Assembly: GCA_025175895.1 (NCBI GenBank)
Contig: CM046005.1
Coordinates: 55,534,325 to 55,598,324 of the forward strand
From: Wurfbainia villosa
Lineage: Eukaryota > Streptophyta > Magnoliopsida > Zingiberales > Zingiberaceae
Reading direction: 5' to 3'
Length of the DNA: 64,000 bases
Part shown: in pieces, positions 12,070 to 21,815 of the stretch
Layout of the letters: the number at the start of each line of letters is the position of its first letter
Position numbering within the stretch: the stretch's first letter is position 1
Program-made: the position numbers and the translations under genes
Notes under the pieces: model-generated
The model's input: the letters and a program-made list of their open reading frames with translations, nothing else
The model's database searches: none
What the model was told of the DNA's origin: nothing

Positions 12070-13114
12070 CCAGGTTCTCCCAGGATGCCGAGATGCCGAG
12101 GCTACTAGACATTTCACCTCGTCCACCATATTAGAGGTATGCTTCGCTTAAGTTTGGGAGGCCCCAAGTTTTGATTTATTTTGTTTCTAGCAATAATTTC
12201 TTTCCTAATATTTGCATTTTAGTTTTAGTTAGCATTCATTTATTCATGCATAGTGTGTTTAGTTTCTTTCTGCACTTAGTTTTTGCTATCTTTAAGCTGC
12301 CTCAGTAGTATTTTTTTTAAAGTTACTTTCATGAGTTGTTCCCATAGGTAGCTTAACTTCATTTATCTCGTGGTATTTTATTTTATTTGCTCTAATGAAT
12401 GTTATAGACTTACACCGGTTAGCTTTTATTTTTACACCTACACATGTTGAACATTCTGAAAGGGAGAATCTAGTACGTGTCTAGTTATGATTCATTTCAG
12501 TAGTCTAGTACTTTGGAATCCATAGGTGACTCTAGATTTAACATTTTAGTTACTGAAGATGCTTGAATTGTGGAAGCCCATTTGGAAAAATCAAAATCCC
12601 AAGAGAGAAAGAAAAGAAAAAGAAAAAAAATTGGAATAAGAAAAGAAAAAAAAGAAAGAAAAAGATAGTGAGAAAAATTGAAAAAAAAGATTATAAGGGA
12701 TAAAAAAATAGTTGTCATGGGTGGAAATGGTTAGGTGCCCCTTTGAGACCGAGTTAGGTTACTAGGGAAACACCTATCAATTTCTCTCAATACCGAGCAT
12801 GCCTTTGAGACTTTATGCTAGATCTAGAGAATGACCCTCACTTTGGGCAGGTAAGTGCCTAAGAGCCGGAGACCTTAGGAAAACTATAGGATGATGACTT
12901 AACTTACCATGGAACGAGTATCCCCTAAGAAGATTCGCTTAGCATGTTCACGAGAAGCTAACTTAGTGAATTTTTAGAACATATCTATTTTGCTTTGATT
13001 GCAAATACCATTTGATAAATCTAGTTGACAAGATAAGTATGGAATAATGCTTTTTTAAATTTCATGGAACTGAGGTTTGCTTGAGGACAAGCAAAGATTT
13101 AAGTCTGGGGGAAT
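12070..13114 (+). other. Ld1 3' internal region: A/G tract, terminal hairpin, polypurine tract
   Basis: Non-coding. A 110-bp A/G-rich tract lies at about 12590-12705. A perfect inverted repeat TTGCTTG-AGGA-CAAGCAA lies at 13077-13094. The polypurine tract AAGTCTGGGGGAAT at about 13101-13114 touches the 3' LTR. A GAGGAC-AGCAAAGATT...GGGGGAAT arrangement before the 3' LTR recurs in many plant non-autonomous elements (known pattern, from memory). Confidence 0.75.
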
Positions 13115-14287
13115 TGATGTGAGCAAAACATATAGGGTTTTAGGAGTAGTTTTCGCTCATATCCCGTTGCATTTTATATTTGATTATTGCATATTTCACT
13201 TTATTTTGCATGTATTTTCTATTTTCTGGTTCGGAGATATACTCTTTATACTCTTGTGTGCAGGACAACATTCTACGGGGAAAATGATGCACTTTTGGAG
13301 CAAAAAGAAGGCATTTGACAGTTAAAATAGAAGGACACACACCCTGACCCTGTGAATCCACACGGCTCACGCCCCAATGCCACACATGGCCTAGCCGTGT
13401 GAATCCACACGGTCATGTGGTGCTGGGCAATTTCAACGTGATTCAGTTATTTTCCAGGTTTCGGGGAGATATGGTCTAATGTCTTTATAAAGGAAGTTAT
13501 GCCCAAACCTTAGGAGGGAGGCTCGATGACCAGGATGGTACACTGGTGCCCTAAAAAGCATTGGAAAATCACAATGGGGAGGAAGGAAGTCGGTCGAGGA
13601 TCAAGTTCGCCATGCACTGTAATTCATGTTTCTTGTGCAATTTACATTATTCCTATGAATTCAATTATGCTTTGTGTTTCTCCTCTCGTATTTATGGAGT
13701 AGATTCTCTAATTCTAGGATTAGAGAGTAGTTTGTGTGCGTATAGCATGCTATTTCAAATAAATTTCTATTCTTGAATTCATATTTGCAATTGATGTTTG
13801 TTTAGATCGATAGTTATTTGTTTTGGTCTTCTATTTACTGTGCGTAGCCGATACGAGGGGTGACAACCCTCGTATCAAAGATTTAAGAGAATTAAGGAGG
13901 AACCTAGGGGTTGGGCCACATCTTCGATAAGCGTAGATAGAAGGGTGTGATAGAGTCAGAAACGGGACACGTTCTGACTCGTCACAGGGATTGATTCAAC
14001 ATCCTCATATCGCTTATCCCATCCTAAAGCAAGGGGTCGACATGGTATGGTAGAGGTAGTTCTCGATAGATGCGAAAGCTCATCGGAGAAGTGCATGATA
14101 TCCCTTCCACAAGACCATAGTTAGACGTCTAGATAATACCAAATTGATAGTATGTTCGGCGACACACAAGCAAAGTCGAAATCCTAGAATCCCATTCAAA
14201 GACTCGTAGCAACCCTTCTCTTCCTTTGTGTGACACCGTACTTGAGTTAAGTCCACCATCAACCTCTCATTCGTGAACGCTAGGATT
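13115..14287 (+). repeat. Ld1 3' LTR, first part
   Basis: Repeats the 5' LTR from TGATGTGAGCAAAACATA onward until Cb1 interrupts it. GGATT at 14283-14287 is the Cb1 TSD. The rest of the LTR is 29433-29613. A TATA-like TTTATAAAGG lies near 13482. A perfect CCGTGTG-AATC-CACACGG inverted repeat lies at 13395-13412. Confidence 0.9.
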
Positions 14288-15470
14288 TGTTAGTTATATA
14301 TGAGAGATGTCCTAAGGCAATCACCTTATGTATGAACCATTTATATGATAAATGAAGATTCACTATTTGAGTATACATGTTTTATGTATTTGATTGGATC
14401 TTAAACTCATTTACTGAATGTCCACGATATGATTCACAGCATGAGAGAATTTGTGATTGGATCACAACTAGTGAGTATCTCTACATGTGTAATTGTGATG
14501 TATCGGAATTATCCCTAGTCGATGAATTGATGGATATGGACACCATCAATTCTGTCGAGACTAGCACGAGGTATACTCCTTGGTGTATCCAAGCAGCTGA
14601 TTCTCACTGGCTGGAGACATTGTGATGTCCGGAGTTAATCGTGGATGCTAGTTATGGTAACTAGTTCATTGGAGTGACCAGCCGTAAGACTTCATATGGT
14701 TCTCTGCATATATAGATATGTCAATGAAGTTCTTACTGTGGCTTAAGTGTGATGTTCCTTTGACTTGCGGTATTCAAGTCATCTTGATCATGGAGACTTA
14801 TGCTTTGACATCTTAAGCAAACATCTCTAAGGAGATGTGGACCCGGGATGATTGGGTATAAGTCGAAGTGATCGAAGGTGTTTGAATAGCCTATAAAGGA
14901 TTCACCACTCCTTGCGAGGAGATGTATACCCATGGCCTCTCGTCGGATTGTTACTAAAGTCTTTGGCCAAAGCATTACATGTTTAGAGTAAGGTACTCTT
15001 GATACATGTGGAGTAACTAGAATCCGTGGGGACGAGGAAATGATACTTGGGCTAGGTGTGACGTAGTCAACCTAGTGGGGACTGACACTATAGACCATGT
15101 CCTGAACCAAGTGGGTATAAGATGAGTGAAGGGAATGGGGCACGAATCATTCGAGCTGCTGAAGTGTTTCAGAAATAGTTCTGGATCAACCGTTGATCTT
15201 TTCGGTTAATTGGGGATCTGATGTACTACTAGGTGCCACTCATGATCGTTCTATAATTAATGGTTAATTATAGACGGCCAACATAAACCAAGAACCTATT
15301 TGGTCACACGCACAACGAGCGTAATCCAAAGGATTTAAAACGAGCTTGAGAATGGGATTCTCAGACCGAGAGAAACTAGGTTTGGTTGGACCAAACATAA
15401 AGCGAGCATGAAATCGTTTCAGTCGCAATGGAAGCGTGGATGGGTCGTGTCTTATGAAGACATTATGGAC

Positions 15471-15605
15471 GAACCAAAATGGTTTGGTTCTAATCCAATG
15501 GAGGAGAATAAACCAAAGGGTTTGGTTTATTTTAAACGAATGAACCAAAAGTTGGTTCGGTTCATTTTAACTTAAAATAAACCATTATGGTTTGGTTTAT
15601 TTTAA
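15471..15605 (+). repeat. Cluster of AACCAAA/TTTGGTT hairpins in Cb LTR
   Basis: Four adjacent inverted repeats. GAACCAAA-ATGG-TTTGGTTC (15471-15490). An 11-bp perfect stem AATAAACCAAA/TTTGGTTTATT with a 3-base loop (15507-15531). GAACCAA-AAG-TTGGTTC (about 15542-15558). AAATAAACCA/TGGTTT around 15575-15600. They lie just upstream of the TATA box and recur in the Cb1 3' LTR (about 28395-28530) and both Cb2 LTRs. Confidence 0.85.
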
Positions 15606-15675
15606 CTTATCTTAATGGAGAGGGTTAACGGGTCTAATGGTTATGATCCAATAACCATTAAGAGAATTAGTTCTC

Positions 15676-15682
15676 TATAAAA
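15676..15682 (+). promoter_or_regulatory. TATA box of Cb1 5' LTR
   Basis: CTCTATAAAAGAGGG in the middle of the LTR, the usual place for an LTR promoter. The same box is in the 3' LTR at 28600-28606. Confidence 0.75.
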
Positions 15683-15925
15683 GAGGGCTTAATGGATAAT
15701 TAAGCCCTAATTGAAGAGCCCTAAACCTAGTTGCCGCCCACCCCATTGAAGGAGTTGGCGCCAACCTCCATTGCCGCCCAGCCCATTGTGCCGCCGTTCA
15801 AGTTGTTGTCGGCGTCCAAGCTTCAGCCGGTGAACCCTCCGGCGACCCTCCGGTGATCTTACTAGGCCTCGGTGAAAAGGTGAGCACTTGGCTTCCTTGT
15901 TTTGGCCGGCGCCTACTCCTCCACC

Positions 15926-16270
15926 AAGCTGTCCAGTTTTCTGGACAGCTTCTTCTCCTCTCGTCGGAGCGTCGTTTGGACGATGGTTAGAGCTCCGACA
16001 GCGGCTAAATTACCGGGGATTCGATCTCCGGTAATCCTCTGAGGTGGAGGACGAAGGATTCGTCAATCGGTTGACGAATACCTCTCCGGAGAAGCGAGTT
16101 TTGAGGACTCGTCTTAGGATCCGAATTTGGATTCGGATCGTGATCATCTCTCGATCACGTCGTCTTCAACACGAGGCTAGTAACCCGTACGAAGACGAAG
16201 CTCGTGGCTTAGCGAAGTCATCCCGAGGAACTCGGCGTGGATACGGATAGAGACGATTCTAGCGAGAATC
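15926..16270 (+). other. Hairpin chain in Cb R/U5 region
   Basis: Consecutive inverted repeats downstream of the TATA box. AAGCTGTCCAG-TTTT-CTGGACAGCTT (15926-15951, 11 bp, perfect). TCGGAGC/GCTCCGA (15964-15998). TTACCGG/CCGGTAA (16010-16034). ATTCGTCAA-TCGG-TTGACGAAT (16058-16079). CGAGT/ACTCG (16095-16111). GATCCGAAT-TTGG-ATTCGGATC (16118-16139). CGTGATC/GATCACG (16139-16159). GATTCT-AGCG-AGAATC (16255-16270). The chain recurs, with changes, in the other Cb LTRs. Confidence 0.85.
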
Positions 16271-16503
16271 TTTCCGGTTGATGCCGTTCCCGCTACACGT
16301 CATACGAAAGGTATAACGTAGATAAATTTCCTTTTTATTGCAAATTTAAATTTACGGTTATGTCTACACTTGTTGTAATATGCATGCGTGTGTTGTGTGT
16401 GTTGTAATAAATAGGAGTATTTATTATTTTTATTTCTTCCGCTGTGTTCATGTTTACGAAACATGATCGAACACACACACGCCGCGGTGCCGGAAACCCA
16501 ACA

Positions 16504-16520
16504 GTGGTATCAGAGCCCAG
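16504..16520 (+). other. Cb1 primer-binding site
   Basis: GTGGTATCAGAGCCCAG directly after the LTR. TGGTATCAGAGC is complementary to the 3' end of plant initiator Met tRNA, the usual copia primer. Confidence 0.95.
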
Positions 16521-17431
16521 GTTGTGTTTCGACATAATCATAAAATGGTTTTGCGATAGTCATAATGTATTTCTGAAAATTTTCTAATTTTGGAAATTTA
16601 GAAGTATTTATGGAAATTTTTCAATTTTGGAAAGTCTAGAAGTATTTGTGGAAATCTTCCACTTTTGGAAAGTTGGAAGTATTTATAGAAATTGATATTT
16701 TCCATAAATAAAATATTTGATTAGATTCTGGAAATTTGTTTCCTAATTTAATCATGATTTGATTTGGGAAATCAAATCTTAAAATATTTTATTTCCATAA
16801 GTAGTTTTAATGATTTAGGAAATTGATTTCCTAAATAGATTTTCCTTAATCAAATAATTCCATGAATAAAATATGTGATTAGATTTGGAAATTTGTTTCC
16901 TAATTTAATTATGATTTGATTTGGAGAATCAAATCTTAAACATATTTTATTTCCATAAATAGTTATGACATATAAGGAAATATATACATGACATAATTGT
17001 ATGCCATGTAATTGCATTAGATGCATAACATTATGCCATGCGTGTCGTGACATGTAGATGTATGCCATGTATGTCATGCCATGTAGATAATAGTTATTTG
17101 CATGCAAAGAGGATGAGACATAAAAACCCTTAAACAATATTAAAGCCTACACCTTCCATTAATATGGTTAGAACCAGAGTTCCGTTTCTTGTTTGGGTTG
17201 TTGGACTCTCTCCAAGCCCGGCTCGAACCCGAATATGTTCAAACCATGGAATAGTTTAATACTTACGTATTGCTTTTCCTTCGTAATTTATTACTTTAAC
17301 AGGTTGGACTCTCTCCAAGCTGGGCTAATTGGTTGAATGCTCTAACCATATTAAAACTATTTGATTAATGGGTTGGCTTTAACAGAGCATCGGCTTGTTG
17401 GACTCTCTCGAGAGTCGATGTAAAGGGAGTG
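16521..17431 (+). other. Cb1 untranslated leader, first part
   Basis: No ORF is supported. About 16572-16690 holds three diverged units (about 46 bp) of the type GAAGTATTTATGGAAATTTT. The stretch around 16700-16810 repeats at 16850-16960 (CCATAAATAAAATATTTGATTAG-type). About 16970-17100 is rich in ATGACATG/CATGTCAT words. Near the end the motif TTGGACTCTCTCCAA occurs at 17201-17215 and 17304-17318, with a degraded third copy at 17398-17412. The leader continues after Sv1 at 23114. Confidence 0.8.
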
Positions 17432-18734
17432 TGTTGGATCGAAAGTGTAAGCTAGAGGGTGAATAAGCGAGCGATTAATAGTTAAAAAACTTTTGCAATA
17501 AGTAAAAAGCAAGTAGAGAATGCGAAATATAAAGTAGACAAGATATTTTTCGTGGTTCACAATCTTTCGATTGCTAATCCACGGCCTAGTGATCCTTGAT
17601 CACGTACGGAGGGCTATTCACTAAAACCACTACTCCTCGTTTGAGGTAGGAGCAACGATAACTACAAGAAATCAAGGCAAAGGGACACTCCCCCTTTCCT
17701 TGTTACGATTAAAGCACAAAGTCAATTTAAAGAAGTAGAACTTAAATAAATATACCGACAACTCTTATAAGTAGAAGATGTAGCTTTCGTTGTCGGCGGC
17801 ACTTCGTCGTAGCAAATGTGAGTAGTAGTAGCGGCGTTACGACGGCGTGTTGAGAGCTCTTGATTTCTTGTTGTTGCTTGGAGTGAACATGTCTATTTAT
17901 GGATATTGATCTATGAATTTAGACATAGGTAGTGTCCAAGGTGAGGTTCTTATCCCAACTCAAGGATGAGGTGTTTCATCCAACCACCTTGTGCCACCTC
18001 CAACCTTCTTGTGCGCCAACTCAAGGATGAGGTGTTTCATCCAACCACCTTGTGCCACCTCCAACCTTCTTGTGCGCCAACTCAAGGATGAGGTGTTTCA
18101 TCCAACCACCTTGTGCCACCTCCAACCTCCTTGGGCGCCAACTTGTTGGAGCCATTCAACAATGCCACATCATGGGAGCCAACCATCTTGTGCCAACTCA
18201 CCTTATTTTGGGCGTCCACCACAAGGAAGCTTGGTGATGGTTTGGATGTCCACCTTGATGCCACATCACCCTTTGTACCAAAACACGAGTCAAGTCCAAA
18301 TTCACCCCCTTGAAATTCGAGCTCTTCTCGAGGCTGGAACTTGACTAGCAGTTGACTGTAGTCAAAGGGTTTTGGACTGCAGTACAAGTTAGCTTAAAAT
18401 ATAAAGTGCGATGGTTCTAACCATCTGATCTCGACCTAGACCTTCCATTGGAGGTATTGGGTCGGATCTACGCTTAACGACCTTGCTTCGCTTTCACACG
18501 AGCTTACCTTGTAGCCTCGCTTCCGGTCTTCACCCGAGTACCTCGGCTTCCTCCGAAGTCCCTCTGGCGTTGCCCGACCACCTCGGTTCCCACCGGGTGT
18601 CGCAGACCTTCCGCTCAACTTTAGCATTTCTGCACACTTAATTGAGCTCGTAAGATAACAAATATACCCTTAACTATTAAGCCTTTTGCCATAATCAAAA
18701 TACCGGTTCGACTTTGGTGCCCACTGCACCAACA
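17432..18734 (-). repeat. Sv1 left LTR (3' LTR)
   Basis: Bounded by TG...CA and by the polypurine-tract complement on its right. It holds a 61-bp tandem array (17955-18137) and two hairpins, 17560-17573 and 17589-17603. Compared with the right LTR it is mostly identical, but a few short blocks differ by several bases at once (17450-17480, about 17790, 18340-18390). Confidence 0.93.
17955..18137. repeat. 61-bp tandem repeat, 3 copies, in Sv1 left LTR
   Basis: Copies start CCAACTCAAGGATGAGGTG at 17955, 18016 and 18077, with a partial fourth start at 18138. The right LTR has the same array at 22347-22529. Because 61 is not a multiple of 3 the repeat opens all three frames, which creates overlapping ORFs starting MPPPTFLCAN or MPPPTSLGAN. 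These are not genes. Confidence 0.95.
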
Positions 18735-19276
18735 ATCTCCCCCTTTTTGATTCATGGCAAACCGACACAAAAGTTAAGGAAAAATTAAGCATAACAGTAA
18801 GCTAGCATAATGATTAAGCATGAATGAGCTAGCATAAAGATTAAATATGAATGAGCTAGCATAATGATTAAGCATGAATGAGCTAGCATAAAGATTAAAT
18901 ATGAATGAGCTAGCATAAAGATTAAATATGAGTGAGAAAAATTATTGTTTCAAGTTCTCCCCTTTGAGGTAACCTCCCCCTTGACCGAAGGTGAGTTCTT
19001 GAAAAATAATTTTTACTCCCCCTTAATAGTTGCTTAAGTAAACGGAATTACTTAATATAAAAGGTAATAATTTTGTTTACTTTCTTCTTTACTTTCTTCC
19101 TTACTTTTGTGACTTTCTCCCCCTTTTGCCTTAACTCAAAAAGTTTTGTAAATATATTTTAGGGTTTGTAAGTCCAAGCAAGTTCCCAATATGATTTCTA
19201 AGGTAAGACTTAGGCTAATTTCATAAAAAGAAGCAAAAATAGAGTACATATATAGAAAAATTTAAATCCTACTCTA
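18735..19276 (-). other. Sv1 post-pol region with polypurine tracts and a 27-bp repeat
   Basis: Non-coding. CTCCCCC-type complements of polypurine tracts recur at 18735, about 18955-18985, 19015 and 19110. A 27-bp tandem repeat spans about 18801-18935: GCTAGCAT recurs exactly at 18801, 18828, 18855, 18882 and 18909. Multiple polypurine tracts are a Sirevirus trait. Confidence 0.85.
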
Positions 19277-21444
19277 TTAGCCACTCGTGCTCTTTCTATC
19301 GAGTTTACTACCGGCATAGTCGGAGTCGGAGTAGCCGATTAGATTAAACTCGGTAGATCTAGGGTACCAAATACCTACGTTTAGCGTGCCCTTTAGATAT
19401 CTAAGGATACGCTTGACTAGGGTTAGGTGAGACTCCTTGGCACAGGTTTGTAACCTTGCGCACATACTTACCGCGAATAAAATGTCGGGTCGGCTCGCGG
19501 TTAAGTATAGGAGACTTCCTATTGCGCTCCTATAGTATTTTAGGCTTGACAAGGGGGAGTGTCCCTTTGTCGAAAACTATATTAATGGTTTCTTCGACTC
19601 TTATGTGTAGGATCAATGGAATTACTAAAGGGTTGTTTGTAAGTTTTTAAACCTAAATCATCTCACCAATATCTACATGATCAAAACATGTTATTCCTAT
19701 GTGTTACTGTGAGATGACTTTCAATTTTACTTGATTAATTAACCAACATTAGGTTAGATTCGGATTTAGTCTGAGCTCATCAAGTAATCTTTTCAAGAGA
19801 TTAGCTTCCAGGTCGTGGCGAGGCACAGAGGCCTTCTTTGATCGGAACAACGACCACTTCCTTAGACAAAGCTAATTTCAAGAAATTGATAACTCGACTT
19901 ACTTGAGACTACGTCTTGGTCTAACTAGTTATTTTTGAAAAGAGGCTCCCCGAGGCTCAATCTTTTCGTAGGATTTTAGTTGATTTATTTTTGAAAAGAG
20001 GCTCCCCGAGGCTCAATCTTTTGAGGTTTTAGTTGGTTATGAGTCCTATCTAACCATTCTAAAAATAAAAGAAAAACTAAGCATGCAATTTCTAAGACTT
20101 AACAAAAATACATTTTGTATTGGCTCCCCCTGGACCATTGAATCGAGTGGGTCTATTCACATAGTGAATTTGGTCCTTGGGAACCCAATACATGTTAGAT
20201 CCTAAAGTTGAAATCAAGGTGGTCTTAGGGACCCATGCTTGGACATTTTTCTTATGTTGGTTTACTATAGACATATATGACTTATTGGTTGTATTTGAGT
20301 TAAACCCGAGTCCGGCCTTGTTGTACACGGCCCTTTGTGATCCAAGTAAGAGGTCAAGTCCCTTGGATCCCAAAGTGAACCTTTCCAACGTGTTCCTAAG
20401 GTCTTGACTTGTGTTTTCAAAAGCGAGTTCTCAACTTCAAGCTTTTCAACTTGAGTTGAGTCCTCCTCTTGAATACGAGTAGTCGAAGAGGTTAGGGAGA
20501 CCTCATGTTTGAGAAGGTTAACCTCCTCAATTAGGGTCTCGACCTTGGACTCGGACTTAGCTAGTTTCTTATTTAAAAATTTAATTGCACCATACAAAGT
20601 ATTAAGTAACGACCGACTTACCCTTAATGATTCTTTTGAACCGGATACGGATCCGTGGCTTGTCTTGAATGGAAGCTCATCGCCAGTTCGGACTCGGACT
20701 CTTCTTGATTTTGAGTCGTGTGCTCGGCTTGCCATTAGAGCTTGGATATCGTCTTCTTCCTCGGGGTGGCTTGCGGGCTTCTTCTTCTTGGAACACAGCA
20801 ACTTAACGCAATACTCTTCTCGGCGGACCACGTTAGTTTGCTCATGTAATTCAAGTTCGAAAACAATTCGTCTAACCTAATTTTAGAAAGGTCCTTGGAG
20901 ACCTTGTAGGCATCGACCATGGATGCCCACAAGGTGGTCCTAGGAAGCGAGTTAAGAGAATACGATAAGGTCGCGATTCTCGACCTTTTGTCCGATGGCA
21001 TGGAGTTGGTTGGCGATGTCTTGGATCTGAGCATGTAGTTGAGTTGCGGTCTCGTTTTCCTGCATTTTCAAGTTATACAATTTATTTAAAAGTAAATCTC
21101 TTTTACATACCTTCGTCGGTGCCTTCGTGTAGTTCCACTAGCTTGGTCCATAAGTCCTTTGCACTAATGAAGGGCCGACGCGTTGAACTCTTCCTTGGAC
21201 AACCCACATTGCAAGATTTGAGTTGCCTTGGCATCGGCTTCTACTTGTTTTTCATGGAATTTGACCATTGATCGTAACCCAAAGATTCACCATCTTCATT
21301 AATAGGAAGTGTGAAACCGGTTTGGATTACGATCCACATCTCGATTTGGGTTTTAAGAAAGCATTCCATCAGACCCTTCCAATAACGAAAGTCATTACCG
21401 TTGTAAAGCGGGGTCGGTGATGCTAAACCTTCGAGATGGGCCAT
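19277..21444 (-). pseudogene. Sv1 gag-pol remnant with large deletions
   Basis: Read on the minus strand. Gag starts at 21444 (MAHLEGLASPTPLYNGNDF, FRYWKGLMECFLKTQIEM) and continues in shifted frames (LPRTTLWASMVDAYKVSKD; LAKSESKVETLIEEVNLL) to 20092. The zinc-knuckle segment present in Sv2 is not seen. Then comes a repeat-bearing spacer like that of Sv2 (19640-20090). A short integrase-tail piece (RVEETINIVFDKG, about 19557-19605) joins directly to an RNase H piece (19277-19552: LKYYRSAIGSLLYLTASRPD ... SDSDYAGSKLDRKSTSG). Protease, integrase core and the RT catalytic YVDD are missing. The coding capacity is lost. Confidence 0.88.
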
Positions 21445-21794
21445 TTAAAAACAAGAAGAAGAACGAAAAGAATCTTGCAAAACACACCGGAAAGAATATT
21501 CCAAGACTTTCGTCTTGGATTAGTAAGTCTTGAGAAGTAAAAAGATATATAAAATGTAACTTGCAAAAAGAAATAAACAATCAAATGCGAATGTCGTTGA
21601 AGTTCCGGAGGACAACCTTACTCGGGATCTAACCCGAAGGACAACCTTATCCGGATCCTAAAGCCTCTAATGCAATTCTATATGTAGGAGAAGATAAGCA
21701 AGTGACATAATTATACGAAAACAGAAATAAATAAATAAAAAATCTGTAAAAAAAGAAAAACAAAGCTAGATTGGTGGTTTCACCGAATCTTAGC

Positions 21795-21815
21795 GCCCCC
21801 GGCTCTGATACCAAT
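21795..21815 (-). other. Sv1 primer-binding site (complement)
   Basis: GGCTCTGATACCAAT beside the right LTR is the complement of ATTGGTATCAGAGCC, matching plant initiator Met tRNA. It fixes the element on the minus strand. Confidence 0.93.

Larger units (their letters stand above)
14288..16503 (+). repeat. Cb1 5' LTR (2,216 bp)
   Basis: TGTTAGTTATATATGAGAG ... CCGGAAACCCAACA. The U3 part has AACCAAA/TTTGGTT inverted repeats (15471-15600). TATA box TATAAAA at 15676-15682. The transcribed R/U5 part holds a chain of inverted repeats (15926-16270) and GC-rich PPXPIXXVG-like codable stretches that are not conserved as ORFs. Confidence 0.95.

Noticed and set aside
12497..12718. ORF MTTIFLSLIIFFFNFSHYL, a possible membrane peptide
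   Set aside because: It is the complement of the A/G-rich tract of Ld1; low complexity, no support.
14377..14625. ORF MFYVFDWILNSFTECPRYD, repeated at 27298-27561
   Set aside because: Lies in the Cb1 LTRs; the repeat is the LTR pair, and the frame differs at its end between copies.
17991..18344. Overlapping ORFs MPPPTFLCANSRMRC... in three frames (also 22383-22742)
   Set aside because: They are produced by a 61-bp tandem repeat in the Sv1 LTR; a period that is not a multiple of 3 with no stops opens every frame.
18801..18935. Regularly spaced repeats resembling a CRISPR array
   Set aside because: Contiguous 27-bp tandem repeat without spacers in a plant retroelement.
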